Below are positions 7,670 through 18,000 of a stretch of 64,000 bases of DNA, in pieces (the first letter of the stretch is position 1; each line of letters starts with the position of its first letter). This DNA comes from JAAYDY01 sp964500225 (lineage in GTDB: Bacteria; Planctomycetota; Phycisphaerae; FEN-1346; JAACEH01). The notes under the pieces were generated by a model. The model saw only the letters and a list, made by a program, of their open reading frames with translations, searched no databases and was not told the DNA's origin. The stretch lies in contig CAZCOA010000003.1 in NCBI GenBank assembly GCA_964500225.1, forward strand, positions 62,001 to 126,000. The letters run 5' to 3'. The position numbers were made by a program, and so were the translations under genes.

Positions 7670-7696
7670 GCCCCTCCGCGATTTTGAGGCTATAGT
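7668..7696 (+). promoter_or_regulatory. Promoter in front of a candidate small RNA
   Basis: TTGCCC (7668-7673) and TATAGT (7691-7696) are exactly 17 bases apart. No plus-strand gene follows before the convergent nucleoside-diphosphate kinase gene, only a terminator at 7759-7800. Confidence 0.5.
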
Positions 7697-7702
7697 TACA
7701 GT

Positions 7703-7800
7703 AAGAAACCCGCATGCTTCGGATCTCACCGGTCCGCGGCAGGCGAAGGTGTCTGTGTGCGGCAACGGCTTCTTACCCCTCGGTCGTTGCCGCCTTTTTT
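7703..7800 (+). ncRNA. Candidate intergenic small RNA of about 98 nt
   Basis: This stretch lies between a good promoter and a good terminator and has no reading frame of note. The predicted 5' end GTAAGAA (7701-7707) can pair perfectly with TTCTTAC (7770-7776), closing a 62-base interior. The 3' end is a 9-bp hairpin (7759-7767 with 7785-7793) followed by a U tract. The two pairings interlock and so may be alternatives. I do not recognise an RNA family; SRP RNA, 6S and tmRNA signatures are absent. The region is also antisense to the downstream side of the kinase gene. Confidence 0.4.
7759..7800 (+). terminator. Intrinsic terminator of the candidate small RNA
   Basis: A 9-bp perfect stem, GCGGCAACG/CGTTGCCGC, with a 17-base loop is followed by CCTTTTTT on the plus strand. 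Confidence 0.7.
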
Positions 7801-7963
7801 CTGTTGCTGCCTTTTGGGAGTCGCCTTTCCTCGTTGCCCCTGGGACCTGAACGGTTGTGCTTGTGAGGGAAGTTGCCCATCTCACGACCACAACCCCTGT
7901 GGCGGGGCTCCTCCGCTGACCTGCCGCCCACCCGACAGCGTTGCGCCTGGCGGCGCGAGGGGT

Positions 7964-9139
7964 CTATTGGGCCAGGTAGGCGTCGATGATCTGCTTGAAC
8001 TCGCTGTTGGGCTCGGTCCGCCAGAGACCGATGATCTTGCGTTCGCGTTCGGCGCTGGCAACGCTGTCGGAGGCGTGCGCGGCGTTGCGCATGAGGTCGC
8101 GGCCGAAGTCGCTTCGGACGGTGCCGATGTCGGCCTTCGACGGGTCGGTAGCGCCGAGCCACTTGCGAATCTTCTCGATGGCGTTCTTGCCGCGATACAG
8201 CAGCGCCAGACACTGCATCTTGCCCGGGGCGTTGCGTTCGGCGGCGCTGACGGTCCGCGGGTCCACGCCGGTCATGTATTCGACGATCTTGCTGAACTCG
8301 GTGACGGCGTTCAGGTCGGCCAGCATGGCGCCGACCTTTTGCGACACCTCCAGCGGCACCTCGAAATCGAAGGCCCCGTTGAGCCGCTCGTGGACGGTCT
8401 CGACCACGCGGCCGACGAGTTTCTCGCGGAACATGTCCTTCAGCGGCCCGTAGAACTCCTCGCCCTGGGCCACCGACATACTCAGCACCTTGGCGCCGAC
8501 GATGAACAGGCCGGTCTTGGAGAAGATGTCGATGATGTTGCCCGCGCGGCGGCTGCGCTTGTAGAAGTTGTCGGGCTTCAGAATGACGAGGCTCGTTTCG
8601 ACGTTGGTCGGATCGCTGAACTTGACGGCATCCTCGATGACGCCGCCGTCGGTCGCCGAGAAGTCGCTGAGGACCTTCAGTTGGCTGCGGCAACAGGCCT
8701 CGTCGTGGGCGCACAGGACGGCCGGCTCGAAATACTTCACCTCGCCGTTGGGATAGACCAGGAAGTCGCCGAAGCTGCCGCGCACCGTGTCGCCCGCCAC
8801 GTCGGGCCGGGCCGACCCGACGACGTCGCGCCGCAGGTGCTCCACCACGTTCTCGCCCCGGAACAGCAGCACCATCGTCCGGTTGGTGATGCCCAGCGGA
8901 TTGACCTTGCGCAGATTCTCGTTTACGTAGGACACCAGAACCTCGCAGAACGGATCGTCGCCGATGCACTTCTCATAACCCGCTTTGAACCGGTCCACAA
9001 ACGCGTCCGACGGGCTGAACATGTGCGCGCCCACCAATTCCGCCTGCACTAGGCTGATGACGCGGGAGATGATTGCCCCGGTGCGGCTCTTGGAAAGGCT
9101 GTACGGCGTAATCATCAGGTAAGCCAACTGGTCTGCCAT
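7964..9139 (-). CDS. ndk: Nucleoside-diphosphate kinase, tandem two-domain form
   Basis: This 391-residue protein is more than twice the usual NDK length and looks like two NDK-fold halves. NDK transfers the gamma phosphate between nucleotides through a phosphohistidine. The C-terminal half is canonical: SLVILKPDNFYKR at its start, then IGTVRSDFGRDLMRNAAHAS with the active-site His near residue 355. The N-terminal half keeps the outline (AYLMITPYSLSKSRTG, TMVLLFRGEN, GDTVRGSFGDF) but has no histidine at the active-site position, so it is probably structural or regulatory. The start at 9139 is preferred because GGGGAG lies 8 bases upstream. It is transcribed alone from its own promoter. Confidence 0.87.
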   Translation of the reverse strand: MADQLAYLMITPYSLSKSRTGAIISRVISLVQAELVGAHMFSPSDAFVDRFKAGYEKCIGDDPFCEVLVSYVNENLRKVNPLGITNRTMVLLFRGENVVEHLRRDVVGSARPDVAGDTVRGSFGDFLVYPNGEVKYFEPAVLCAHDEACCRSQLKVLSDFSATDGGVIEDAVKFSDPTNVETSLVILKPDNFYKRSRRAGNIIDIFSKTGLFIVGAKVLSMSVAQGEEFYGPLKDMFREKLVGRVVETVHERLNGAFDFEVPLEVSQKVGAMLADLNAVTEFSKIVEYMTGVDPRTVSAAERNAPGKMQCLALLYRGKNAIEKIRKWLGATDPSKADIGTVRSDFGRDLMRNAAHASDSVASAERERKIIGLWRTEPNSEFKQIIDAYLAQ

Positions 9140-9256
9140 GGTCCATCTCCCCTCTGGGCGGAACGCTCGGGGCGTGCCGCAGGTCTCGATCTTCGCCACA
9201 GCCGCCTGCGAGCCGACAACGGCCTTCCGTCGTCCGCAGCACGGCTTGAAGTCCTT

Positions 9257-9284
9257 ATCATAGATAAAACCCGGGGTTTTTCAA
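9257..9284 (-). promoter_or_regulatory. Promoter of the nucleoside-diphosphate kinase
   Basis: TTGAAA (9284-9279) and TATGAT (9262-9257) on the minus strand are 16 bases apart. The spacer contains the self-complementary run AAACCCGGGGTTT. Confidence 0.55.
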
Positions 9285-9389
9285 GTCCATCATGCGCCCC
9301 ATCCGGAGTGCAGCGACACGTCGGGCGGGGGGCAGGGGGCCTGGCTTCCGGGCAACGCGACGCACGGAGAAGGGAGCGACATTGGGCGG

Positions 9390-12300
9390 TCACTGTTGCT
9401 TGTTGGCGGTCGGAGCCCCGTCGTCGGAGCGATCAGTCCAGGGACCGGCCGGATCGCTTACCCAAAGTTCGATGGGGTCGTTCGGTCCGCCACGCACCAG
9501 CAGGCCTGCGGCATCGGCATGGACGGCGCCGACGGGCGTTCCGTCCGGGCGATCGAGCAGGAACGTGCGTTGCCCGGTCTCCAGGTCGTGCAGGGCCTGA
9601 TAGCCGGTGACCTTGTCGTCCACTTTCTTGTTAACGCTCAGGAGAAAGCGGTTGGCGAACACCTGCGGCACGCCGATGCGCTGCCACGTGGGGTCCGAGA
9701 GCCGCCACAGTTGGCGACCGTCGCTGCGTCGCACCAGGGCCAGGCCCTTGTCCCATCGGACCAGCAGCCGCCCGCCGTCCACCGGGGTGAACTGGATTGG
9801 CTGCCTGACATCGTTCTGGAAGGTCCAGAGGGTGCGGCCATTGGACAGGTCCACGGCCTTCAGGCCATCGGCCGGATGGATGAATGTCAGGACATCGCCG
9901 TCCACGAAGGCGGATCTCTGATAGAACCATTGTATCTGCGAGTCGCCGAGAGCAAGGGGCGGCCCGAAGCGTCCCGTTTCGGCGTCGAAGACCGTGACCG
10001 TGGTCCCTGAGTCGGTGAAAACGGGCCAGCGGGATGCCCCCCACGGGGCGCTATAAGGATTCAGCATCTCGTCAAACGCGGTGTCGCTCTCGAGGTCGCC
10101 CGTGATGATGTCCCAGACGAGGACGCGCTGCCGCATGGCCGTCGGCCGCACGGGAATCCCCCAGGCCCTTCGACCGCATCGGGCCATGCCGCCATTGAGG
10201 CCCTGAGGGTATCCGACGGTCCGCAGCGCGTAGCCGTCGCGTGTGTCGAGCAGATAGAACGATGAGCCGGTGGCCACCGCCACGACGTCGCCGGTGTCGC
10301 CCAGTTCGGTGACGTTGGCGGCGAACTCGTCGGCGCCGCCGGTGAATTCGGCGTCGCCGTAGCGCAGGGCGCCGGTCAGGGTCGCCGGCCGGCTTGCGGC
10401 ATGGTACCGCCACGCGGGCTGAAGCGCCACGCGCCACTGCAACGTGCCGTCGTCCAGGCTTATGCGGGCGATTGCGCCGCGTTCGAGGCTGTAGAGGGCA
10501 TGGCGGCCAAGGACGAAGCGGCTGCTTCGAGCGTCCTGCTCGGACAACTCGCGACGGAACGTCCAGAGCGGCGCGCCGTCGCTGCGGCGGACCGCCGTGG
10601 CCAATCTCCGGTTGGCCAGAACGAGGGCCTCCTGGTCGCCGACATGGACCGCACAGAGCACGCGGCTGGATGCAGGCAGGTCGGCGCACAGCACGGGGGC
10701 CAGTTGCGCGAATTCGTCGTCCGGTTCTAGACTCCAGGCCAGACGATACGGCCCGTCGGCCGCCGGCGGCAACGGTTCGGTCCTTCCGACGAGGTGGCCG
10801 CGGGCGACGGACGCCGCGACAGCCGTCGCGGTCGTGGTGCCGCCGTCGAGCGACGAGACTGCTGCGTCGGGCGTCGCCGCGGCGGCCAGGGCCAGGGCGT
10901 GCAATTCGGCCTGAGCAGTCAAGCCTAGCCGCTGGGACACCTGGGCGGCCAGGGCCAGATACCGGCGACGCTTCTTTCCGTCGGGCGTCAGGTGGACCAG
11001 GCGCGCCAGCAACCGGCTCGCCTCGTTCAGGTCGTCGCGGGCCATGACGATGGCGAGTGCCTCGTCCAGGGCGATCGGCGCCGCCAGGCTGTTCGGCCAG
11101 CGACAGGCCACCTCGATCAAGGCGTCGTAGTCGCGGGCCTTGCGAGCAGCATCGAGGGCTGCCGCCGCGCGATTGTCCCAGGGGGCGTACGTGGCGCGGC
11201 CGTGGCGAGCCAGCAGCCGCTCGATCTGCCGCTCGGCCAGGATGCCGGAGACGCCGGTTCCGGCCACAAACGTCATCTGTACGTGCCGCAGGTCGTGGCC
11301 GTCGAAGATATCCTGCAGGGCGCCGATGGCCGCGCGGGCATCGCCCTGGGCCTCGGCGGCCTCGGCCCGGAGCATGGCCTGGCGGCAGGCGCTGTCGGGG
11401 TCCAGCGCGGCGTCGCGCAGGCGGTCGGCCACCCGGGGCGCCAGCGTCGTGTCGCCGCCGCCGAGACAGTGCAGGTAGAAGTCCTCGTAGAGCTGGTACA
11501 GTTCGGCGGCCTGCTCGTCCAGGGGCACGCGGTCGAGCGCCTTGTCGAGGTAGTCGAGTCCCTCGATGGTCTTGCCGAACCGCAGGGCGGCGGCTCCGAG
11601 GGTCATCCACGGCCGCGCGTCGTCAGGGCGTGCCGCGGCGGCGTCGGTGAACTGCCGCAAGGCGGTGTCCCAGTCGAGATAGTTGACCAGGTCACGATCC
11701 GTGGCCACCAGCAGGCCGGCCGGGCCGATGGCGAGGTTGCCGCCTGAGAATCCCGCCGGCAGAGTCGTGTTGCCTGCGATGCGTCCGGCGGTCAGATCCA
11801 CGGCTATGATTGCCGTGGCACTGGGCACGAGCAACGTGTCGCGTGCCAGGACGGGTTCGCCGGCCGGCGGCGCATCGAGGGCCAGCGGCGGCCATGCGGC
11901 TTGGCCGGTGGCGAGGTCGAAGACCAGGACCTTGGCGCCCCAGGCCACGCCGCGGCCGCGGTCCAGCGCCAGCAGGTACGGAGCGTCCTCCGACGGTCGC
12001 CGCCAGGCCAGGCTGCCGTCGATCCAGTGGTAGGCCTCCAAGTGCGGCGACAGGATACAGCCGGAGACCACCAGGTCGCGGTCGGCCAGGACGCGCGGCA
12101 GGCGGGCCAGCGGCATGCCGCGGACGAGTCGCCCGCCGCCGGCCGAGGCCCGTTGCGTCCGCTCGAACGGAATCTGACGCATGTCGGCCATCGTCCGCAC
12201 CCACAGCACGCGGCCGCTCAGGAGGCTTTGGGCCGCTGTGACGCCCAGGGCATTGACCAGAACGATCCCGTCGCGCACCGCGACCGACGCGCTAACGTTG

Positions 12301-13778
12301 CGGGTGCTGAACGACCACGGGTTCTGTTGGCCGATGTAGCCGGCCGGATACCCCACCACCGGCTGCGACCAGAGAAGCTTGCCCGTGCGGCCATCGAGGG
12401 CGGCGGTATGGGCCTCGCCGTAGAAGGCTCCGGGCGTCCCGAGGGCGACGATGACGGCGCCGTGGCTTTCCACGGGCATGCCGTCAATGCTCAGCTCGCC
12501 GAACTCGAGCCCGGCACGTTGCGGGTCCCAGTGCCAGAGCATCCGCCCCGAATCGGCTGCCAATGCGTACAGGCTCGTGTGTATGCTACCCTGGCCCTGG
12601 TTGAGCATGAAGACGCCGGTGTTGTTGCTCTTGCCGTCCTCGAGCGGAGCATAGACCACGCCCCCGGCCACCAGGGGCTGGCGGGCCTGACACTCCAGGA
12701 CGGGCCCGTCTCTGCCCGGGGAGCCTTCCTGGCGGGTATCGAATTGCCAGAGAAGATCGCCGGTGTCGGCGTCCAGGGCCCGGACAACGTGCAAGTGCGC
12801 GACGTAAACGACGCGGTCGTGAACGACGGGCATCACCGGCGGCACGGCGGTGACGGTGCCCTGCTGAAAATGGCGGGACTGCGCCTGGAAGCTCTGCTCA
12901 GTCTGGTCGTCGAGGGTCCGCAGAATGGTGTTCTGCCAGATGACGGCGGCAGGATCGGCCGCGGGCGTGTCGCTGCGGAATCCGCCGCCGGAGGACGGCG
13001 TGACCGGGTTCTCGGCCGGGTCGGTCGGTCGGCGGATCCACTCGGCGGCCGCGGGGGGCGGCGCGTCCTCGGCGCCGGACGACTCGGCACGGGCCAGGGC
13101 GTCGGCGAGGTCGGCGGCCAGAGCGGGCACCCCGGCGGCTCGCGCGGCCAGGGCGGCACGCAGCCACAGGGCCCGTCGCGGCAGATCGCAGGCGGGGTGC
13201 TTGTCCAGGACGAGCTTATAGTAATAGAGGGCCAGGGCCGGCTGAGCCGCCTCGCGGCACCGGTCGGCCAGGGCCACGGCGGCATCGTCCCCGACGTCGC
13301 TCAGAAACCAGCGGTGCACGACGGTCTCGATGGCCCGCAGGTCGGCCTGCCGCCGCGCCGCGTCCCAGGCCGCGCGGGCCTCCTCGGCCACGGTCTCGCG
13401 GTAGGCCCGCTGTCCTTCGGCCGGCCAGCCCAGAATATCGTCGATGAGCGCACGCCACAGGGGTAGATGAAGGTGCTCGTCGGCTGGAACGATGACGTCG
13501 GTGTGGGCGGCGACCAGGGCCGCGTAGCACTGGGAGGCCTCGACGTAGGCCCCGGCCGCGGCCAGGTCGCGCGCGACGCGCAGGTCGCGGTCGGCCGCCG
13601 TGTTGGTGTTCATCTGCGGCACGAAGGCGTCGCCCTCGGGCAGTGTGGGCTGCTCGGCCGCCTGCGGTGCGACGGCGGCGTTCTGTGCCGTCGCCGGGCG
13701 ACACGGGCACAGGGATGCAGCCCATGCCGCCAAGGCCCAGAGCGCCAGCCGCTGAACCGGTTTCATATTGCGGTGCAT
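9390..13778 (-). CDS. Giant secreted PQQ-like beta-propeller/TPR protein
   Basis: This 1,462-residue protein starts with a signal peptide (hydrophobic ALWALAAWAASL, then a PATA-type cleavage region), so it is exported. Residues about 50-270 are alanine-rich TPR-like helices. A first propeller with PQQ-type blades follows (VVYVAHLHVVRALDADTGDLLWQF in part, ALDGRTGKLLWSQP, ATGQAAW). A second helical TPR block (LYQLYEDFYLHCLGGG region) and a second propeller near the C terminus (SDGAPLWTFRREL, LSNGRTLWTFQND, SDGRQLWRLSDP) complete it. Proteins of this design are frequent in Planctomycetota, with mostly unknown roles in protein or ligand binding at the cell surface; PQQ itself is probably not bound. 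The exact start among three close Met codons is uncertain. Confidence 0.85.
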   Translation of the reverse strand: MHRNMKPVQRLALWALAAWAASLCPCRPATAQNAAVAPQAAEQPTLPEGDAFVPQMNTNTAADRDLRVARDLAAAGAYVEASQCYAALVAAHTDVIVPADEHLHLPLWRALIDDILGWPAEGQRAYRETVAEEARAAWDAARRQADLRAIETVVHRWFLSDVGDDAAVALADRCREAAQPALALYYYKLVLDKHPACDLPRRALWLRAALAARAAGVPALAADLADALARAESSGAEDAPPPAAAEWIRRPTDPAENPVTPSSGGGFRSDTPAADPAAVIWQNTILRTLDDQTEQSFQAQSRHFQQGTVTAVPPVMPVVHDRVVYVAHLHVVRALDADTGDLLWQFDTRQEGSPGRDGPVLECQARQPLVAGGVVYAPLEDGKSNNTGVFMLNQGQGSIHTSLYALAADSGRMLWHWDPQRAGLEFGELSIDGMPVESHGAVIVALGTPGAFYGEAHTAALDGRTGKLLWSQPVVGYPAGYIGQQNPWSFSTRNVSASVAVRDGIVLVNALGVTAAQSLLSGRVLWVRTMADMRQIPFERTQRASAGGGRLVRGMPLARLPRVLADRDLVVSGCILSPHLEAYHWIDGSLAWRRPSEDAPYLLALDRGRGVAWGAKVLVFDLATGQAAWPPLALDAPPAGEPVLARDTLLVPSATAIIAVDLTAGRIAGNTTLPAGFSGGNLAIGPAGLLVATDRDLVNYLDWDTALRQFTDAAAARPDDARPWMTLGAAALRFGKTIEGLDYLDKALDRVPLDEQAAELYQLYEDFYLHCLGGGDTTLAPRVADRLRDAALDPDSACRQAMLRAEAAEAQGDARAAIGALQDIFDGHDLRHVQMTFVAGTGVSGILAERQIERLLARHGRATYAPWDNRAAAALDAARKARDYDALIEVACRWPNSLAAPIALDEALAIVMARDDLNEASRLLARLVHLTPDGKKRRRYLALAAQVSQRLGLTAQAELHALALAAAATPDAAVSSLDGGTTTATAVAASVARGHLVGRTEPLPPAADGPYRLAWSLEPDDEFAQLAPVLCADLPASSRVLCAVHVGDQEALVLANRRLATAVRRSDGAPLWTFRRELSEQDARSSRFVLGRHALYSLERGAIARISLDDGTLQWRVALQPAWRYHAASRPATLTGALRYGDAEFTGGADEFAANVTELGDTGDVVAVATGSSFYLLDTRDGYALRTVGYPQGLNGGMARCGRRAWGIPVRPTAMRQRVLVWDIITGDLESDTAFDEMLNPYSAPWGASRWPVFTDSGTTVTVFDAETGRFGPPLALGDSQIQWFYQRSAFVDGDVLTFIHPADGLKAVDLSNGRTLWTFQNDVRQPIQFTPVDGGRLLVRWDKGLALVRRSDGRQLWRLSDPTWQRIGVPQVFANRFLLSVNKKVDDKVTGYQALHDLETGQRTFLLDRPDGTPVGAVHADAAGLLVRGGPNDPIELWVSDPAGPWTDRSDDGAPTANKQQ

Positions 13779-14001
13779 CCGAATCGACCCTGACAGGACC
13801 ACGCACACAGGCAACCGCTACCGTCGCCGGGTGTAGAGTATACGGCCTCGATCGCGGCGAAAACGACAAAATCCCTCAGTTGTCGGACGCCTGGGATGCG
13901 CCGGACGCACATCGTCCCCGGCGGCCAACCCCATCGCTCCGCGACAGGGCACGGCCGCTTGCGGCCAAGGGCCATCGGCCGAGACACGGGCAGGGGCGTG
14001 G

Positions 14002-15024
14002 TCAGCGCGTCGATGTCCACTGGCGGAACCACTCTCGGGCGTCGCGGAGCATGGTCGGGATGTCGAGCCGGTAGGGGCATTGGCGGACGCACTGGCGGCA
14101 CTGGGTGCAACGGTCCACGCGGGCCATGTGACGTCGCAAGGCGCGCTGGGCGGCATCTGCGGGCATTCGCCGCGCGAAGCTGCGTCCGCGAAGAATCATC
14201 GGGATGGCGATCTCCTGGGGGCATCCGCGGCAGTAGCCGCACGCGCGGCAAAAGACCTTGCCGATCTCGGCGGCGAGCTCGTCCATGCGGCGTCGCTCAT
14301 CGTCGGTGGGGGGGCGCTCGTCCTTGTAGAGCCGCACCGCGACGGCCAGCTCGTCGAGCGTTTCGATGCCGGGGATCGGCACGACGGACGGAAACTGCTG
14401 GAGATAGCGCAAGGCGAGGTCGCCGTGTTCGATCATGCCGCCGGCGAAGGGTTTCATGGCGATGAAGCCGACGCCGCGCGAGGCGGCGCGATCCACCAGC
14501 GGCGCGGCCTCGGGCGCCACGAAGTTGAGGGGAAGCTGGACGGTCTCGAAGCGTCCCGAGTCGATCATCTCGGCGGCCAGGTCGATGCTGTGGCTGGTGA
14601 CGCCGATATGGCGGACGGCGCCGCGGTCGCGGAGGCGGCAGGCCGCCTCGTAGGGACCGCCGGGCGCCATGACGGCCTGCCACGTGTCGCGGTCGGCCAC
14701 GTTGTGGAACTGCACGAGGTCGAGGTACTCCGTGCCGAGCCGCCGCAGGCTTTCCTCGACGTGGCGGGCAAACATCGCGCCATCGGTGGAGCCGTCCTTG
14801 GTGGCCAGAACGATCCCGTCGCGGTCGCGGCGCCGCAGGGCCATGCCGAGGCGCGGTTCGCTCTCGGGATAACTGTAGGCGGTGTCGAAGAAGGTGATGC
14901 CGGCGTCGATGGCGGCGGTAATGACGGTCACGGCCTGCTCGTCGGTCAGGCGGCCGATGGGAATGCCGCCGAAACCGACCGCGCTGACGGTCAGGGCTGT
15001 CTTGCCGAGTGTTACCTGTCTCAC
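14002..15024 (-). CDS. Aldo/keto reductase with C-terminal 2x[4Fe-4S] ferredoxin-like domain
   Basis: This 340-residue protein combines an aldo/keto reductase barrel with a ferredoxin-like tail. The AKR tetrad is visible as Asp and Tyr in FFDTAYSYPESE, Lys in VLATKDG and His in LVQFHNV. The tail has CRACGYCRGCP near residue 275 and CTQCRQCVRQCP near residue 315, enough for two [4Fe-4S] clusters. Such fusions are common in anaerobes and probably couple carbonyl reduction to iron-sulfur electron carriers; the substrate is unknown. The GTG at 15024 is chosen from AGGA about 9 bases upstream and alignment with the paralogue at 33793-34821. It follows the RND pump genes by 41 bases and may share their transcript. 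Confidence 0.9.
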   Translation of the reverse strand: MRQVTLGKTALTVSAVGFGGIPIGRLTDEQAVTVITAAIDAGITFFDTAYSYPESEPRLGMALRRRDRDGIVLATKDGSTDGAMFARHVEESLRRLGTEYLDLVQFHNVADRDTWQAVMAPGGPYEAACRLRDRGAVRHIGVTSHSIDLAAEMIDSGRFETVQLPLNFVAPEAAPLVDRAASRGVGFIAMKPFAGGMIEHGDLALRYLQQFPSVVPIPGIETLDELAVAVRLYKDERPPTDDERRRMDELAAEIGKVFCRACGYCRGCPQEIAIPMILRGRSFARRMPADAAQRALRRHMARVDRCTQCRQCVRQCPYRLDIPTMLRDAREWFRQWTSTR

Positions 15025-15065
15025 GGGGCTGGTTCCTGATTCGCTGTCGGCGCGCGTCGCGGCGG

Positions 15066-18000
15066 TCAGAGATCCCGGGCGGCGTCGTGATGCTTGCGGT
15101 CCCACCGCTGCCGCAGCCGGTCCACCATCATGTACACGGCCGGAACGACGACCAGGGTGAGTAACGTGGAGACAGCCAGGCCGAAAATGACGGCGACGGC
15201 CATGGGCCCCCACCAGAGGCTGCTTTCGCTGTTGGTGTTGAAGGTCATGCCGCGAATATCGACGTTCCAGCCGAGGGCCATCGGCGCCAGACCGAGCAGG
15301 GTGGTGATGGCCGTAAGGAGCACCGGCCGCAGGCGTGTGCGTCCGGCCAGCAGCACCGCGGCGACGGCGTCCATGCCGCGGTCGCGCAGCTTGTTGATGT
15401 AGTCGATCAGAACGATGGCGTTGTTGACCACGATGCCGGCGAGCGAGATGATGCCGAGGCCGGTCATGATGAGGCCGAACGGTCGGCCGGTAATGGCAAG
15501 ACCGGAGAAGACGCCGATCCACGACAACAACACCGAAAGCATGATGATCAGGGGGAGCAGAACGGAGTTGAACTGGCTGACAAGAATCATGGCAATGACG
15601 AGGATCCCGACGACGCCGGCCTTCAGGAGAAAGTCGCCGGACTTCTGCATGTCTTCCTTCTCGCCGCGGTAGGCAATATAGCAGCCGGAGGGCGGCGTAA
15701 CGTCGCGCAGGGCGGCCATGGCCTGCTTGAGGACCTCGGCGCTATTGTAGCCTTTGACCACGTCGGCGGTGATGGTGATGGCTCGCCGCATGTCGGTGCG
15801 TCGGATGGCGGCCAGGCCGGAGGTGTACTCGACGCGGGCGACGGCGCTGAGCGGCACGGGCTGCCCGCCGGGGCCGGCGATGGTCAGGGCCTCGATATCG
15901 CTAATCGTGCGGCGGTAGGCCTCGGGCAGGCGGACCACGATGTCGTAGTCGTCGTTGCCGTCGCGGAACTTGCTGACGTCCATGCCGTTGACGGCCGCCT
16001 TGATCGACGTGGCGACCGTGCCGGTGCTCAGGTTCATCAGTGCCGCCCGCTGGCGGTCCACGACGATGCGCAGTTCAGGCTTGCCCGGATCGTAGTCGTC
16101 GTCCAAGTCGGTCACGCCGGCGATGCCGCGCACGACGCTCTTGATCCGCTCGCACAGCGGCAGAAGGTCATCGTACTTGTCGCCGCTGACTTCGATCTCG
16201 ATGGGCTTGCCGGTGGGCGGACCTTCTTTTTCGACAGCCACCTGGATCTGAACGCCGGGCATGCCGCTCAGGGCCTCGCGCAGCTTCTCGACGGTGTCGC
16301 GCGACGGCACGCGGCGGTCCAGGTAATCGATGAATTCCACGGAGATGACGGCCAGATGCGAGTCGGTGCCGCCGCCGCCGCTGAAGATGTCGCCGCCGCC
16401 GCGACCGACATCGGTGGTCACAAACTTGACGTTGCGCGCGGGGTCGGACCCATCGGTGTAACGATAGGCCAGCACCTGCTCCTCGATGCGCCGGGCGACC
16501 TGGTCGGTGACGTCCAGGGGCGTGCCGACGGGCATCGTGATGTTGATGCGGGCGGTGCGCGGGTCGCCGGTCGGGAAAAACTCGACCTTGCCGTTCAGTG
16601 CAAAGAACGCCGCCGCCGACAGCGCCAGCAGGGCGAAACCGACGAGCACGATCAGGCCGCGCACCCACGGGCGGATGGCCACCGAGAGAATGCGTTCGTA
16701 AACGGCCAGAATGCCCTGCCCCAGGCCGCCCGACGACGGGGCGTCCCCGGCGGAAGGCGCCGGCGCATGGTTGCCGCGCCGAACGCGGAGGAAGATCGCA
16801 CAGAGCGTCGGGTTGATGACCATGGCCACGAAGAGCGACGCCAGCAGGGCAGTGATGACCGTTTTGGGCAGGTAGCTCATGAAGTCGCCGATGATGTCGG
16901 GCCACGCCAGCAGCGGCACGAACGCCGCCACGGTCGTCAGCGTCGAGGTGATGACCGGCCAGGCCACTTCGCTGGTGGCCTTCATGGCGGCCTGGACGCG
17001 CGGCATGCCCTGCTGCATGTGGCGGTAGCAGTTCTCCACGATGACGATGGCGTTATCGACGAGCATGCCGACGACCAGGATCAGGCTGAACAGAACGATC
17101 ATGTTCATCGTGATGCCCAGGGCCGTCAGCGCGGCGAACGTGATCATCATCGAAAACGGGATGGCCAGGGCCACGAGGATGCTGTTGCGGACGCCCATGA
17201 CGATCATCAGGACGAGGACCACGAGGATGAGGCCGGAGAGCATGTTGTTTTCGAGGTCGGCAACCATCATGCGCACGAACTCGCTCTGGTCGAGGGAAAC
17301 GTCGATCTGGACGGCCTCGGGCAGGTGCGCGCGGTACCGGGCGATGATGTCGCGCACCTGGTCGGCGATATCGACGATGTTGGCCCCGGCCCGCTTGACG
17401 ACCGAGACGGTGATGCTCTCGGTGCCGTTGAAGCGGGAGTAGGACTTGCGGTCTTCGAACGTGTCGCGGACGACGGCCACGTCGCTGAGGTACAGGGGCC
17501 GTCCGTCGCGCGAATCGATGATCAGGTCGTAGATCTCGCGCGGGTCGGCGAATTCGCCTTCGACGCGGGCCGAGTATTTCGCGTCGGGCATGTCGATCGT
17601 GCCGCCGGAGACGTTCTGGTTCTCGGCGGCGATCCGCGCGAACAGCTCGGATACGGGGATGCGGTACGCCGCCAGGCGGTAGGGATCCACCTCGACGCGA
17701 ATCTGGCGCGTCAGGTCGCCGGTGATCTGGGCCTCGAGCACGCCCTCGATCTTCTCGATGTCGTCCTGGAGGTCCTCGGCGATTTCCTTGAGCCTGACCA
17801 GGCCGCAGGGGCCGTGGACATTCAGCAGCATGATCGGAAACTCCGAGATGTTGATCTCGGCAATCGACGGCTCGTCGATGTCGCTGGGCATCTCGGGCTT
17901 GGCCTGGTCCACCTTGTCGCGCACCTTCTGAAGCGCGTCGTCGATGTCGGTGTTCGGCATGAACTTGATCGCTACCGTCGAGACGCCCTCGGTGGAGGTC

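Noticed and set aside
10072..11610. Open frame of 512 codons inside the PQQ protein gene
   Set aside because: Same-strand shadow frame, very rich in Arg, Pro and Gly, with no domain; the 1,462-residue frame carries the recognisable PQQ blades.
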